Positions 1-12,432 of a stretch of DNA of 64,000 nt are shown piece after piece. The notes under the pieces were generated by a model. That model was not told the origin of the DNA and did no database searches. It saw only the letters and a program-made list of their open reading frames with translations. Numbering within the stretch: the first letter of the stretch is position 1; every line of letters starts with the position of its first letter. The stretch lies in assembly GCA_027257055.1 (NCBI GenBank), contig JAPVLO010000232.1:4340001-4404000 (forward strand), read 5' to 3'. The translations under genes were made by a program, and so were the position numbers. The DNA comes from Cephalopachus bancanus (Eukaryota; Chordata; Mammalia; Primates; Tarsiidae).

Positions 1-380
1 CATTCACCAAGGAGAAACCCTACAGCCACCATCAAAGTCAGCTTTCTCCTACAAGTGCCACCTCCGGGTCAAAGGTCAACAGTACAGCCCACCAAATTGG
101 ATACAATACCTCAGCTTTGGGAAGCATCAAATCTCAAGTGCCGATTAACAACACTTTGCAAGTCACTCAGCCACTCAGAACACCTTGAGCCAGTGCAGGT
201 ACACAGCACAGGGCTGCCACGGCTGGCAATTGAGAAATTTACCACACCAGGGCTATATATCACCAAGGGAACCCTACAGTGCCTACATCAGCCTCCTGCC
301 ATCCTCAAATAAGAAGAAACCATCTCCCCAAATGAGAAGGAACCAGAAAAATAATTCTGACAATATTAAGAAACAGAGTT

Positions 381-678
381 AGCTGGGCATGGAGGCTCAC
401 ACTTATAATCCCAGCACTTTGGGAGGCTGAGGCAAGAGAATTGCTTGAGCCCACGGTTTCGAGACCAGTATGGGCAACATGGTGAGACCTCATCTCTACA
501 ATAAATCAAAAAATTAGCTGGGTGTGATGGCACATGCCTGTAGTTTCAGCTACTTGGAAGGCTGAGGCAGAAGGATTGCCTGAGCCAGCATGTCAAGGCT
601 GTGGTGGCTGTGAGCAGCGTGCTACTGTACTCCAGCCTGAGCAGTGGAGAAAGACTCCAACTCAAAAAAGAAGAAGGA
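381..678 (+). mobile_element. Alu, + strand, with target site duplication
   Basis: Dimeric Alu starting AGCTGGGCATGGAGGCTCAC and ending in a short A-rich tail. It is flanked by a perfect 13-bp duplication, AAGAAACAGAGTT, at 368-380 and 679-691, which proves insertion into the L1 after the L1 was in place. Confidence 0.92.
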
Positions 679-3391
679 AAGAAACAGAGTTCTCCAACAT
701 TCTCTAAAGACAACACCACCTCCTCAGCAATGAACCCTAACCAAAATGAAATTTTTGAAATTCCAGACACAGAATTCAAAAGGTAGATTATAAAATTGAT
801 CTATGAACATTGGGAGAAAATTGAAAGCCAACATAAAGAAATTTTAAAACTACTGAGGACATGAATGAAAAGTTCTCCAAGAAGATAGACACCTTAAAAA
901 AAAAAAAAAAACCAAGCTGAGATTCTGGAAATGAAAGAATCACTTAAGGAAGTACAAAAGTACAAAATGCAGCGGAAAGTTTTAACAGTAGACTAGAACA
1001 AGCAGAAGAAAGGATCTTAGAACTTGAAGATAAGGCTTTTGAATTAACCCATCAGACAACAATATAGAAAAAAGAACCAAGAGAACAAAACAAAGTCTTC
1101 AAGAAATGTGGGATTATGTAAAACATCCAAACCTAAGAATCATAGGTGTTCCTGAGGAAGAAGAGAAAGCAACTGGTTTGGAAAACCTATTTGAGGGAAT
1201 AATAGAGGAAACTTCCCTGGCCTTGCCAGAGATCTAAACATCCAGATTTTAAAAAGCCCAGAGAACCCCCCAAAGACTCATTGCATAAAAGGTCATCCCC
1301 AAGGCATGTAGTCATCTGGTTATGCAAAGTTAATGTGAAGGAAAGAATTTTAAGAGCAGTGAGATAAATGTACCAGATAACTTACAAAAGTAAACCTATC
1401 AGACTAACAGCTGACTTTTCAGAAGAAACCCTACGAGCCAGAAGGGATTGGGGCCCTATCTTCAGTCTCCTCAAACAGAATAACAGTGAGCCAAGGATTT
1501 TGTATCCCACAAAACTGAGTTTCATAAATGAAGGAAAAACAAAATCCTTTGTAGACAAGCAAATGCTGAGTGAATTTGTCACCACTATACCAGCTCTACA
1601 AGAAATACTCAAAGGAGGTCCAAATACTGAAACAAAAGGTTGAAACACACCATTTAAAAAATGCTGGAAATTGTGAAAATCACAGGCCTTATGGAATACC
1701 AACACTTTCTCTTATAGAGAAAATAAATAAATAAAGCAACCAGATAGCAATTAATATGATGAATGTACCTTACATATCCCTATTAACTCTAAACATAAAC
1801 GGCCTCAATGCCCCACTAAAATAGATATAGATTGGCAAAATGGATTTAAATAAAAATCCCCAAATATCTGCTGCCTTCAAGAGACCCACTTAACTCACAA
1901 AGACTCCTATAGACTTAAGGAGTGGGTAGGAAAAATATTCCACACAAATAGAAACCAAAAATTAGCAGGAGTAGCCATTGTCATATCAGATAAAACAGTC
2001 TTTAAATTAACAACAGTAAAAAAAGACAAAGATGATTATAATGATAAAGGGATCCATCCGATGAGAAGACATAACAATTTCAAATATATGTGTGCCTAAT
2101 GCCAGAGCCCCCAGTTTTATAAAACAAATTCTACTAAACTTTAACAAAGAGATAGATGGCAATATGGTAATAAGGGGGCACTTCAACTCTCCACTGACAG
2201 TAATGGACAGATCATCAAGGCAGAAAGTCAACAAAGAAACATTGGAGCTAAACCAGACTCCAGAGCAAATGAAACTGACAGGTATCTACAGAACATTCCA
2301 TCCCAAAACTACATAATATACTTTCTTCCCATCAGCACATGGAACATTCTCCAAGATAGACCATATGACAGGCCACAAATCAAGTCTCAATAAATTTAAA
2401 AAACTGAATTCATATCAAGCACCTTCTCAGACCACAGTGAAATAAAACTAGAAATTAACTCCAAGAAGTACTTGCAAAACCAAACATAAGCATGGAAGTT
2501 AAACAATTTGCTCCTGAATGACCCTTTGGTCAACAATGAAATCAAGATGGAAATTTTAAAATTCCTTTAGATGAATGGCAACAATGAAACAAGTTATCAA
2601 AACCTCTGGGACACAGCCAAAGCTGTGCTTAGGAAAATTTATAGTGCTTAAGGCCTGCATTAATAAGACTGAAAGATTGCATATCAACAACCTAACAGTA
2701 CACCTCAAGGATCTAGAAAAACACGAACAAACTAAACCCAAAGCTAGTATTAGAAAAGAAATAATGAAGATCAGAGCAGAACTAAATGAAATTGAAATTT
2801 TAAAAAACAATACAAAAGATCAATGAAATAATAAGTTGGTTATTTGAAAAGAGAAACAAGATTGATAGACTACTAGCTAGATTAAGAAATGAAAAAAAAA
2901 CTCAAATTAGCTCAATCAGAAATGAAAATAGAGACATTACAACTGATACAATAGAAATCAAAAGATCATCCAAGACTATTAGGAATATCTCTATGCACAC
3001 AAACTAGATAATCTAGAGGAAATGGATAAATTCTTGGAAACATACAACCTCCTAACCTTGAATCAAGAAGAAATAGAAACACTTAGCAGACCAAGAAAAA
3101 GCAGTGAGAGTGAAATAGTAATTACAAGTCTCCCAACAAAAAAAACCAGGACTTGATGGATGCATACATGAGTTCTACCAGACCTTCAAAGAAGAACTGG
3201 TACCAATTTTACTGAAGCAAGACTGAAGAGGAGGAAATCCTCCCTAACTCATTCTATCAGCCTAGTATCACTCTGATACCAAAGCCAGGAAAAGACACAA
3301 CAATAAAAGAAAACTACAGACCATAGACATAAAAGTCCTCAATAAAATATTAGCAAGCCAAATCCAACAGCTTGTTAAAAAAAAAAAATAG

Positions 3392-3681
3392 AGCCGGGCT
3401 CGGTGGCTCAGCCTGTAATCCCATGCCTTTGGGAGGCTGAGGTGAGTGGATTGCCTGACCCCGCGGGTTCGAGACCCGCCTGGGCAGCGAGACCTCATCT
3501 CTACAATAAATCAAAAAATCAGCCGGGCATGGTAGCTCATGCCTGTAATTCCGGCTACTCGGAAGGCTGAGGCGGAAGGATCGCCGGAGCCCAGCAGGTC
3601 GAGGCGCGGTGGCCGGAAGCGGCCACTGCACTCCAGTTTGGGCGACCGAGTGAGACTCCAACTCAAAAAAAAAAAAAAAAA
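3392..3681 (+). mobile_element. Alu, + strand, in L1 ORF2
   Basis: Alu beginning AGCCGGGCTCGGTGGCTCAG, with the CTACAATAAATCAAAAAATC linker, a right arm with AGGCGGAAGGATCGCC, and a 15-20 base A-tail. It interrupts L1 ORF2. The target site is A-rich, so the duplication is not distinct. Confidence 0.92.
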
Positions 3682-4070
3682 TACCCCATGACCAAGTAGG
3701 TTTTATCCCAGGAATGTAAGTGTGCTCCAACATACACAAGTCAATAAACATGATCCACTACGTAAACAGAATTAACAACAAAAATCATTTTATAATTTAA
3801 ATAGATGCAGGAAAAGCATTTAATAAAATCCAGCATCCCTTCATTATAAAAACCCTCAGCAAAATAGGATAGAGGGAGCATTTCTCAAAAGAAGAAAAGC
3901 AATATATGACAAACCTACAACTAATGTTATCCTGAGTAGAGAAAAGTTCATTGCTTTCCCCCTGAGAACTGGAACAAGGCAAGGACACCCACTTTCACCA
4001 CTACTATTCAACATAGTACTAGGAGGCCTAGCCAAAGCAATCAGGCAAGAAAAAGAAATAAAGCGTTTCA

Positions 4071-4364
4071 GGACAGGCATGGTGGCTCAAGCCTGTAATC
4101 CTAGCACTTTGGGAGGCCAAGGTGAGGGGATTGCCTGAGACTACAGGTTTGAGAACAGTCTGGGCAACTTGGCAAGAGCTCATCTCTACAATAAATCAAA
4201 AATTAGTTGGGCATTATAGTGCGCACCTGTAGTTCTGGCTACTTAGAAGACTGAGGCAGAAGGATTGCCTGAGCCCAGGAGGTCGACGCTGAGGTGACCA
4301 TGAGTGCACTACCGCACTCCAGCCTGGGTGACAGAGTGAGACTCCAACTCAAAAAAAAAAAAAA
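4071..4364 (+). mobile_element. Alu, + strand, in L1 ORF2
   Basis: Diverged Alu with the ATAAATCAAAAATTAG linker and a terminal A-run. An imperfect direct repeat of about 20 bp (AAGAAATAAAGCGTTTC before, AAGAAAGAAGAAGTTTCC after) looks like its target site duplication. It lies just upstream of the reverse transcriptase active-site region. Confidence 0.9.
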
Positions 4365-6337
4365 GAATGAAAGAAAAGAAAGAAGAAGTTTCCAAAATTG
4401 AAAAGAAGAAATCAAATTATCTCTATATGCCAACAATATGATCCTATGTCTAGAAAATCCTAAAGACTCCTTCAAAATACTCCTGGACTTGATAAATGAA
4501 GTCAGTAAAGTTTCAGGATGCAAAATCAACATACACAAGTCAGTGGCACTGCTGTACACCAATAGTGACCAAGGTGGGACTCAAATCAAAGCTAAATCAA
4601 ATCAAACTCAAATCAAATCAAAGCTGCCCCAAAGCTCAACTATGTAGAGATACATAAACCAAGGAGGTGAAAGATCTCTACAAGGTGAACGACAAAACAC
4701 TGATGAAATAAACCGCAGAAGACACAAACAAATGGAAGGACATCCCACGCTCGTGAATTGGAAGAATCAACATGGTTAAAATTACCGTATTCCCCAAAGT
4801 GATCTACGGATTCAGTGCAATCTCTACCAAACTACCAGCATCATTTTCCACAGAATTAGAAGAAACAATCCTAAAATTCATATAGAATAAAAAATAAAAA
4901 AGAGCCCAAATAGCCAAAGCAGTCCTAAGCAAAAGAACAAAGCTGGAGGCATCACATTACCTCACTTCAAATTATACTGCAAGGCTGTAGTAACCAAAAC
5001 AGCATGGGACTGGTACAACAGCAGACACATGAGCCAGTGGAACAGAACAGAGAATCCAGAAGTAAACCCAAATACCTACAACCAATTGGTCTTGGGCAAA
5101 GCAGACAAAAAACATACATGGGGGAAATGGCACCCTATTTAGCAAATAGTGCTGGGAAGATTGGATAGCTACATGCAGAAAAATGAAACTTGACCCCAAT
5201 CTCTCCTCATATACAAAAATTAATTAAAAATGTATTAAAGACTTAAATGTCAGACCTTAAGCCATAAGAATTCTAGAAGAAAAGAAAGAAAAAACTCTTG
5301 TGGACATTAACCTAGGAAAGAATTTATGACTAAAACCCCAAAAGCAAATGCAACAAAAACAAAAATAAACAAGTGGGACTTAATTAAACTAACAAGCTTC
5401 TGCACAGCAAAATAAATAATTGGCAGAGCAAATAGGCAACCTACAGAATGGGAGAAGATATTCATGACTATACATGTGACAATAGACTAATATCCAGAAT
5501 CTACAAAGGACTCAAACAAATCAGCAAGAAAAAAACAAATAATCCCATTTAAAAATAAGCAAACAACATGAATGGATATATCTCAAAAGAGATATAAAGG
5601 GCCAACAAACATGAAAAAATACTCAGCATTGCCAAGGAAATGGAAATTAAAACCATAATGATATACCATCTTACACCAGTCAGAATAGCCATTATTAAAA
5701 AAAATAAAATAACAGTAGATGCCGAGAGTGGATGTGAAGAAAAGGAAATGCTTATATATTGTCGGTGGGAGTGTAAATTAGTACAACCTCTATGGAAAGC
5801 AGTATGGAGATTACTTGAAGAACTAAAAGTGGATCTAACATTTGACCCAGCAAGCCCACTACTAAGTATCTACCCTAAGGAACAGAAGTCATTATATAAA
5901 AAAAAAAAAAAACACCTGTACCTGCATGTTCTTCACAGTACGATTCACAATTACAAAGATGTGGAATCAAATACCTATCAATGGATCAGTGTAAATGAAA
6001 ATCTAAATGAAAATCAGCCATCAAAAAGAATGAAATAATGTCTTTTGCAGCAGTTTGGATAGAGCTGGAGAACGTCATCCTACGTGAACTCAGGAACAGA
6101 AATTCAAACACCGCATGTTCTCGCTTACAAGTGGGAGCTAAACTAAGGACCTGCAAAGACACAGAGACAGTGTCGTGGGCACTGGAGACTCCGAAGCAGG
6201 AGGGAGGGAAGAGGAGGAGGGATGAAAAGTCACCTACTGGGTGCAATATGCACAGCTAGGGGTGGTGGGTACTCTTAAAGCCCAGACCAAGAACTATTTG
6301 TATCCCCCAAAGCTATTGAAATAATAATAATTTTAAA

Positions 6338-6960
6338 ATTCCTCCTGGAACATCCTGGTTTATGGTGCTAGACTTAAAAGATGCTTTCTTTTGCATCCCA
6401 GTGCACCCAGATTCTCAGTTTCTATTTGCCTCTGAATGACAGGATTCTTCTACACATATTTCTCAACAACTAACCTAGACGGTGCTCCCCCAGGGATTGG
6501 GGGATTGGGAGGCAGCCCACACCTCTTTGGACTGGTCCTTGCCAAAGATCTGTCGGCCCTTTAACTGTCCCCCGACAGTGCCCTGCTCCAATATGTTAAT
6601 GATTTGCTTAACTGCAGTCCATGGAAAATGCTACAGGCCTGAATACTATTAAAATGTTGCAGAAGCTAGCCTCCTGTCGTTATAAAGCTTCTCCTTCCGT
6701 GGCTGAAATTTCTTCCAAGGGAGTTCAATTCCTGGAACTAACAAGAACCTTGGGGGCCAAGGTCTCTCACACCGCAGCAAGAATCTTACCTTGCATACGG
6801 GCCTTCTATCCACAAACCAGCCCCTGCAGTCCTTTCTGGGAACAGCGGGCTTCTGCCACACTTGGATGCCTCAGTTGGGCTCATTGCAAAACCTCTGCAC
6901 GAGGCTCTGCTAGAGCCAGAGGATCCCAGAGTTGGCGTTCTGAGATGAACAGTGCCCTAG
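6338..6960 (+). pseudogene. ERV pol, reverse transcriptase remnant
   Basis: Translation begins with a recognisable VLDLKDAFF block (about 6370-6396), the conserved RT region, followed by [12 protein letters not shown] and LPQG-like motifs. The region corresponding to the YVDD active site (about 6590-6615) is altered. Several in-frame stops and shifts break it. Downstream a connection-like segment (FLGTAGFC, about 6834-6860) is readable. Confidence 0.75.
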
Positions 6961-7985
6961 AAGCCCTTAAACAGGCACGCACAGCCCCAGGGTTAGTCCT
7001 GCCGGATCTTAGAAAGCCTTTTCACTTACATGAAAGAGGGGCCTTTGCATGGCCCTTGGAGTCCTAACTCAGCCACTGCGGCCTTCCCAACACCCAGCTG
7101 CCTGCTTGTCCAAGAATCTTGACCTCCATGCCTCTGAGTGTTAGCGTCTGTTGCTCTCCTAGTTGAGGATGCCTCCGAGCTAAGCCTGGGCCAAGGAATG
7201 ACTGTACATGCCCGACACCAGGTCATGGATATCCTAAACTCAAAGGCCTGCTACTGGATCTCCGAGAGCCGAATAGGCAAATACCAGACGCTCTTCCAGC
7301 AGTCACCAGATTTAAGCATTAAGCCCTGCCATGCTCTTAAGCCCTCCACCTCGTTACCAGGCCCAAATGCTGAGGGAACACTTAAACAGTCTTGCTTAGC
7401 AACCATGGCCTTACCTTGCAGCGCCTGACCAGATCTCCAGAGTGCTCCTCTTACAAATCCAGAGGCCACTTGCTGCAGACAGGAGTAGCTTCACGGAAGA
7501 AGGAGCCAACTGTCAGGACATGCTGTGGCTGGCCACACAGAAGTAATCAAATCTGGACCTTTGCCAGGAAGTACTACTTCAGCTCACAAGGCTGAACCAT
7601 TGCCCTCCCCAGCCTTACAATCAGGGGCAGGCATGAAACAACGTTTACACAGACCTGGCCTTTGTTTTCCATGTGGTGCATGCCCCACCACCATGTGGCG
7701 GGAAAGAGGACCACTGATGGCCCAGAATACGCCAACATGCTCCTGGGGCCATGGCCCTATTGGAAGCCATTATGCCTCCTGCACAGGTAGCCATCAGTCA
7801 TTGCAAAGCACCCAAAAGATAATAATGAAATCTCTACTGGAAATAGCCAAGCTGGCAAACAAGCAGAGGCGGCTGCAGGGCTGCAGGCTGCCCTGGTCCC
7901 TACACTACCTCCCCTGTCACCACACTACATGCAGGAAGAGACCCAGAAGACTCTAGCCCTTTGCACTAGATGTCCCCTCTCAGGG
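6961..7985 (+). pseudogene. ERV pol, RNase H-like remnant
   Basis: An open stretch at 7138-7428 contains ALLVEDASELSLGQ and HQVMDILNSK. These match the segment typical of class I ERV pol between the RT connection and RNase H. The rest, up to about 7985, is frameshifted. A near-repeat of about 20 bases (TGTCCCCTCTCAGGGGACA at about 7970, TGTTCCCTCTCAGGAGACA at about 8014) marks its right end. Confidence 0.6.
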
Positions 7986-7989
7986 GACA

Positions 7990-8590
7990 CTGTAAATCTA
8001 ACAAACCACTCAGATGTTCCCTCTCAGGAGACATAAAGATATTGCTGGTGATTATAAAGGACAAACTTATGCCAGTGCAATTTTTTTCACAAATGTATGT
8101 TTCCTTGAAGTTTTCCATTCAAATTGCATGAAAAAGCAAATAAAGAGATTGAATATATACTGCGATTATGTAAAAAAAATCAGCTGGCATTATGTAGAAA
8201 GATAATGTGTGAAGGGCCTTCACAGTGGTGCACAGACTGGACAATAAATTACATACTATTAATGTGGGAGAAGAAAACAAGACTGCATTGTCTGCTCAAA
8301 TAGAATGGTACGAGGTGGAAGATGTCAAACGAATTCCTATTGTACAACATGTATCAGTGAACCTGCAATGCACGTCGGTGACTGTTTCACACATTACCAC
8401 ACGTTAGAAAAATATAACATGTAAAATTTTGATTTTTTTGTTATAAGTTCCAAATTCCATTTAATTTTAAATAAGTCCAAAATTCCATTTAAGCCAAATA
8501 TCATCACAATAAAATAATTGATTCCAAAACTATACTATTTAATATGAAGTGATTCATTTTTCCCCATTTTGTAAAAAAAGTGTGGTCAAG
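7990..8590. other. AT-rich insertion of unknown origin within ERV pol
   Basis: Between the RNase H-like and integrase-like pieces lie about 600 bp of AT-rich DNA unlike the GC-balanced retroviral flanks. It holds a 60-codon open frame (8225-8407) with no recognised similarity, and a local direct repeat (about 8446-8464 and 8474-8494, both ending AATTCCATTTAA). It may be an old DNA-transposon or retroposon insertion. Confidence 0.4.
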
Positions 8591-8689
8591 TTGCTGGGAG
8601 GTGACCTGCAAGATGTCGCCGCGCGCAAAGGGCTAGAAAAACTTCCTCCCACACCTCAGAGGGCAGGCTGAAAGATTCTCATAGCAAAA

Positions 8690-9660
8690 CCCTGCTCCCA
8701 GAACTTCAAAGTGGAGCTTCGGAACAGCCTACATCAATCAGCTCATTTAGGACTGAAAGCCCTCCACAATCTAACAGAGCTGCTAGTCACCAGCAAGGGA
8801 GTGATCCAGACTTCATGGTCCATTTCACAGGCCTGCCCCACCTGTTGCCAAATCAACCCAGAAGGAGCAAAAAACCTTCCCCATGCCTTCAACTTGTTAA
8901 GAGTTGAGGGACCCTGCTGGGAGGAGAATGGCAGATAGATTTTATGCACGGGTCACCATGCGGGGACTCAGGTATCTACTAGTTTTGTGGACACCTCTAC
9001 CAGGTGGGTTGAGGCGTTCCCCCCTAGGATGGAGCAAGCCTCAGGAGTCATGGCAGCCCTCTAGACCACAGTCTTCCTCGTCGTGGGTTCCCCTCCCCCT
9101 GCAGTCAGGCAATGGCCCCACTCTCTTCTCCCAAGCAACACAGAGTCAGTGAGGCTCTCCAGATCAGATGTTACTTGCACGGGGCTTGGCTCCCACAGTC
9201 TTCTCGAAAAGTAGAAGCCAACCAAACCATAAGAAGACGCCTCACAAGGTGAATGCACCAGACTCAGCAGTCACAGCTGACTTTGCTCCCCATTGCACTC
9301 CTAAGAGCCCGCAACCCCCCAAAATCTGAGGCTCATCTTAGCCCCTTTAAAATCTTCCACGGAAGGCCTTTTGTTCCAAAAGACCTTTCATTAGACCCAG
9401 AAACTAATTATCTCACACAATATGTGACATCCCTGGGACAAACCATTAAGGCAAGTGATCATTACCAAAACCTCTACAGCCCCAAACCTGACTCTCCCCT
9501 TTCAGACAACACCCATCCCTATCTCATGCTAGGAGATTGGGCCTACCTTAAAACTCTCCCATACTCGATGGCACTTGAGACCATCTGGATGGGGCCGTAG
9601 CAAGTTCTTCTCACAACCCCAACAGCAGTAAAACTTCAAGGCTTCCTTCCATGCTGCCAC
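8690..9660 (+). pseudogene. ERV pol, integrase remnant
   Basis: HQSAHLGLKAL followed by a CPTCCQINP block is the zinc-binding HH-CC region of a retroviral integrase (about 8733-8862). A core-like LLVLWTPLPGG segment follows (about 8974-9010). A C-terminal region with LGDWAYLK-like and LLTTPTA-like pieces lies at 9525-9640. Frames change repeatedly. Confidence 0.7.
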
Positions 9661-10437
9661 CTCTCCAGAAATGAAACGGCCCCACCGCCTGACAAGGAAT
9701 GTGCTGTCTACACCCATGAACTGGTGGAAGACCTCCGTCTGCTGTTTAAACAGACTCCAAACCCAGGTGACATCCACCCTCATATTTAAAGAGAAGCACA
9801 CTCTTGATTGCTATGTGCCACTTGACATAGCTTCTGTCTTTATGGAACACAACTTATTTTCATGCCCTTTATAATTTTGGTGGGGACCAGAATTAGTAAT
9901 TTCTAAACTTAGCAAACAGAATTTTGCCAGAGCAGTGCTTATTTTGTCAAGCACGACAATGTACCCATACATACAAGCCTTGGTTTACTCAATAAAACTA
10001 TACTGATGTAAAACTCTGGGTCTGCTTAACTAGCCACCTAGTCCAAGGCCACGATTCTTTTTTTTTTTTAAGATTTCTTTTTGCCACAAATGCCCAACAG
10101 AACGCTCACCAACCTGAACTGAATGCAAAATTGAGAGTCTCCGACCGTTTAGACAAACCAGAAAACAATACGGTTTTACCTTTACTCTCTTTATGCCTGC
10201 TTACAATTTCCAATTTGTCAGTCAACAGAGCACAGAGGGATAAAACCCATGGGTGTCCAGGGCCTCAAGTCTTGGGGTCTGACAAGTCATAAATCCTGTG
10301 GGAACACATCGTCACCCCCTTAAATTATCCTCTGGTTTCTCAAGCACATTTTTGTTACTCCATCCTCCTTCAGGCCCTAAGTCAGTATCCACAACATTTC
10401 CTTTGCCAGCTTTGCCCTTTTGAAACAGACATTCTTT

Positions 10438-10529
10438 CTTTCTTTTCTTTTTTTTTTTTTGCCAGGGAGTAGCATTTATTTGTGCCAGCACCAGCTCAGC
10501 GGATTTGCATCGAAAGACTGATCCAAAAT
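10438..10529 (-). pseudogene. Tiny processed retrocopy (mRNA 3' end) inside ERV
   Basis: On the minus strand this reads as about 70 bases ending with an AATAAA polyadenylation signal, a short spacer and a long A-tail (T-run at about 10439-10460 on +). It is flanked by a perfect 11-bp duplication, AGACATTCTTT (10427-10437 and 10530-10540). These are the hallmarks of an L1-mobilised, strongly 5'-truncated mRNA. The source gene was not identified. Confidence 0.75.
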
Positions 10530-10829
10530 AGACATTCTTTATGAAAGACTTTATTCCAACTTGCCACCTTCAGGAATCCCTCCGAGATGTCTACCCAGAC
10601 AGAATGGATTGCTGTGATATCCGACCCACCCTCACTCATGTCCTTCATCTCACCACTCAACAGAGAGTTGCAGAATTTTAGGCTTTTTTTTTTTTTACCA
10701 TAGCAATAATTTTTATAATCCTCCTCCTGTGCCTTCCTGAGCTAACAGTATGTTGCCATTCTTAACACTGCAGGCATCATTCTACTTACCTGGAACTTAC
10801 CTGGTCACCTCTTCAGATAGCATCAGCCC

Positions 10830-11770
10830 TTAGGTCAAACCTTGCCCTACCAGCCTCATGGGTTGGCCCTGCCTGAAGGGAACAAAATCCTTCATTTGCA
10901 AAGCCTCCTGTTGACTGTGCTTACCAGTAGCCCCCGGAGACCATGGCTCGCATCCTCTACTGCTTGGGAGTGAACCTCTTTTGTTTCCACCTTGGGCCTG
11001 AATTTCTGTGGGACCCCAGCGGGTACACATCGAACCTGGTTACCATGACTGCCACCTATTCAAGCCTCTTTACAGTTAAAAACAGCAGCCCCACAAAGGA
11101 TCGGTCCCCCAAAAGACAACCACAAACCCAAGCCTCTGTTGAAGGCCCCCTTTATAAATGGGCCCAACTCAAATATCAAGCCCCTATTTATCTCAAAGCA
11201 ACAGATAAGGAAAAGTATTCCCACCCCATGGACAACATTCTTAATTTCCTTGGCAATTACATCATAACTATAAATCACACCAGGATAACCTAAGTATCAA
11301 CAGGTAGAGATGGTTCAATTCTATACATTTCAACTCTAACCAAAGTATCAGGCCCAGCCAACCTCTATGCCCCAAGCCCTCACAATAAAATTTCTTACTT
11401 CTGCACACAGCGTCCCTCCCCAGATTTTTGACACAAGCTAACCCCATGGCAAAATTGCATAGTTGCAAATTCCCCTTATAACTACCTACAAATTCCTACA
11501 CTCGGTAACCAGAATCTTGGATGCTTCTAGATTCTCAACACTTCTGTCCTAGAAAAACCAAACATACCCCAAATCAAACTTTAACACCCAGTTTTGCAGC
11601 CCCTCACAACTTCCTCGCTGGCCGCCCGATATGCCTTCCTCGGGTCAAAATTTCAAGAAACTTACTAGCTTTTCGCCTTAAATCTGAGAGAGCTTTCTTC
11701 CTTTGTGGATCAAATGCATATGTCTGCCTTGCAGCCCATCGGACTGGAATGCGTCCACTAGTCTAAGCCC
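10830..11770 (+). pseudogene. ERV env remnant (surface subunit part)
   Basis: An open stretch at 10943-11293 starts with a hydrophobic leader-like segment. A second stretch (11521-11766) ends with FFLCGSNAYVCL, which resembles the conserved C-terminal part of class I env surface subunits. The two are in shifted frames with stops between. No intact cleavage site, fusion region or transmembrane part was identified. Confidence 0.6.
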
Positions 11771-12059
11771 CAAACATCCAAGATGCTACTCCTAGTCAGC
11801 CTCTCCCCATTCTGCTTTCACCTTCAACGGCACTGGGAACAAAAAACCAGCCTCTCCCCAGAGATGCCAGCCACCCTCACGGATCTCCCTTGGATTCAGC
11901 CAGGCTTTGCTTTAGCAGGCCTCCCCTTTCTGAGGAGTCCCTTCCCCATACCCTAAACTCCACAGTCCCAAGCGAGAGCCCACAGGATCCCCTGGCAAGC
12001 TGACTGTCCCGGCAGGACCAGTGCCACGGCCCTGTTCAGCCCAACAGCTAGAGAAGATG

Positions 12060-12320
12060 AACGCTTCGCCCCTAGGTCACTTTGCCTTGGGGTGGGGGGG
12101 TGGAGAAACATGGACCCAACTAGGCCAGCGACAACTTGGTGAATGATATTAAGGAAAGGGGCCTCAAAATAAAAACCTGCAAAGAACTTACTGACAAGAG
12201 CTGCTTAGCTGGCTGTGAAACTAACAGCAGTTAGTACCGCAGAAAACAAAAAGTAGTTCCCAATGTGCTGTGAGTTCAGCCAACAGAAAGCAGTCAACTA
12301 TTGCTGTCCATTCACCCTAT
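12060..12320 (+). other. Possible ERV 3' end or LTR edge
   Basis: After env there is a purine-rich run (AGGAAAGGGGCCTCAAAATAA at about 12152-12172) that could be a polypurine tract. TATAAATA occurs at 12553-12560. An LTR with Alus inserted in it is plausible, but no matching 5' LTR is in the window to confirm it. Confidence 0.25.
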
Positions 12321-12321
12321 C

Positions 12322-12432
12322 TTTTTTTTTGAGTCAGAGTCTCACTCTGTCACCCAGGCTGGAGTACAGAGGCACGCTCACAGCCACCCCAGTATCAACC
12401 TGCTGGACTCAGGCAATCTTTCCACATCCTAA
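12322..12432 (-). mobile_element. Alu fragment, - strand
   Basis: T-run then GAGTCAGAGTCTCACTCTGTCACCC: the 3' end of an Alu right arm read on the opposite strand. Only about 110 bp is recognisable before homology is lost. Confidence 0.8.

Larger units (their letters stand above)
1..6335 (+). mobile_element. L1 LINE, + strand, 5' end outside window
   Basis: L1 retrotransposon spanning about 1-6335, interrupted by three Alus. The leading segment (1-367) is 5' UTR/leader-like. ORF1 remnants run from about 690 to 1643, including the RIIGVPEEEE motif region (about 1135-1165) and the C-terminal domain (about 1430-1643, PRILYPTKLSF). ORF2 follows from about 1770 to 6040 with endonuclease, reverse transcriptase and Cys-rich C-terminal parts, all broken by stops and frameshifts. 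The catalytic YADD box of the reverse transcriptase reads YANN (4426-4437), so the copy is inactive. The 3' end is a short UTR ending in an AATAATAATAATTTTAAAA tail near 6335. It sits inside retroviral pol sequence, which resumes at about 6338. Confidence 0.85.
6338..11770 (+). mobile_element. Class I (gamma-like) endogenous retrovirus remnant, pol to env
   Basis: A decayed endogenous retrovirus on the + strand. Order: reverse transcriptase remnant, RNase H-like remnant, integrase remnant and env remnant, each recognised from short conserved stretches and all interrupted by stops and frameshifts. The 5' part (gag, 5' LTR) is not seen after the L1, so it was split off by the L1 insertion near 6335 or deleted, and may lie left of the window. 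It is not functional. The exact family (for example HERV-H-like or another ERV1 group) is not assigned. Confidence 0.8.

Noticed and set aside
3350..3751. 133-codon minus-strand frame, and similar frames at 22580-22930, 27894-28319 and 40115-40363
   Set aside because: These are translations of Alu elements (the typical [13 protein letters not shown] pattern), not genes.
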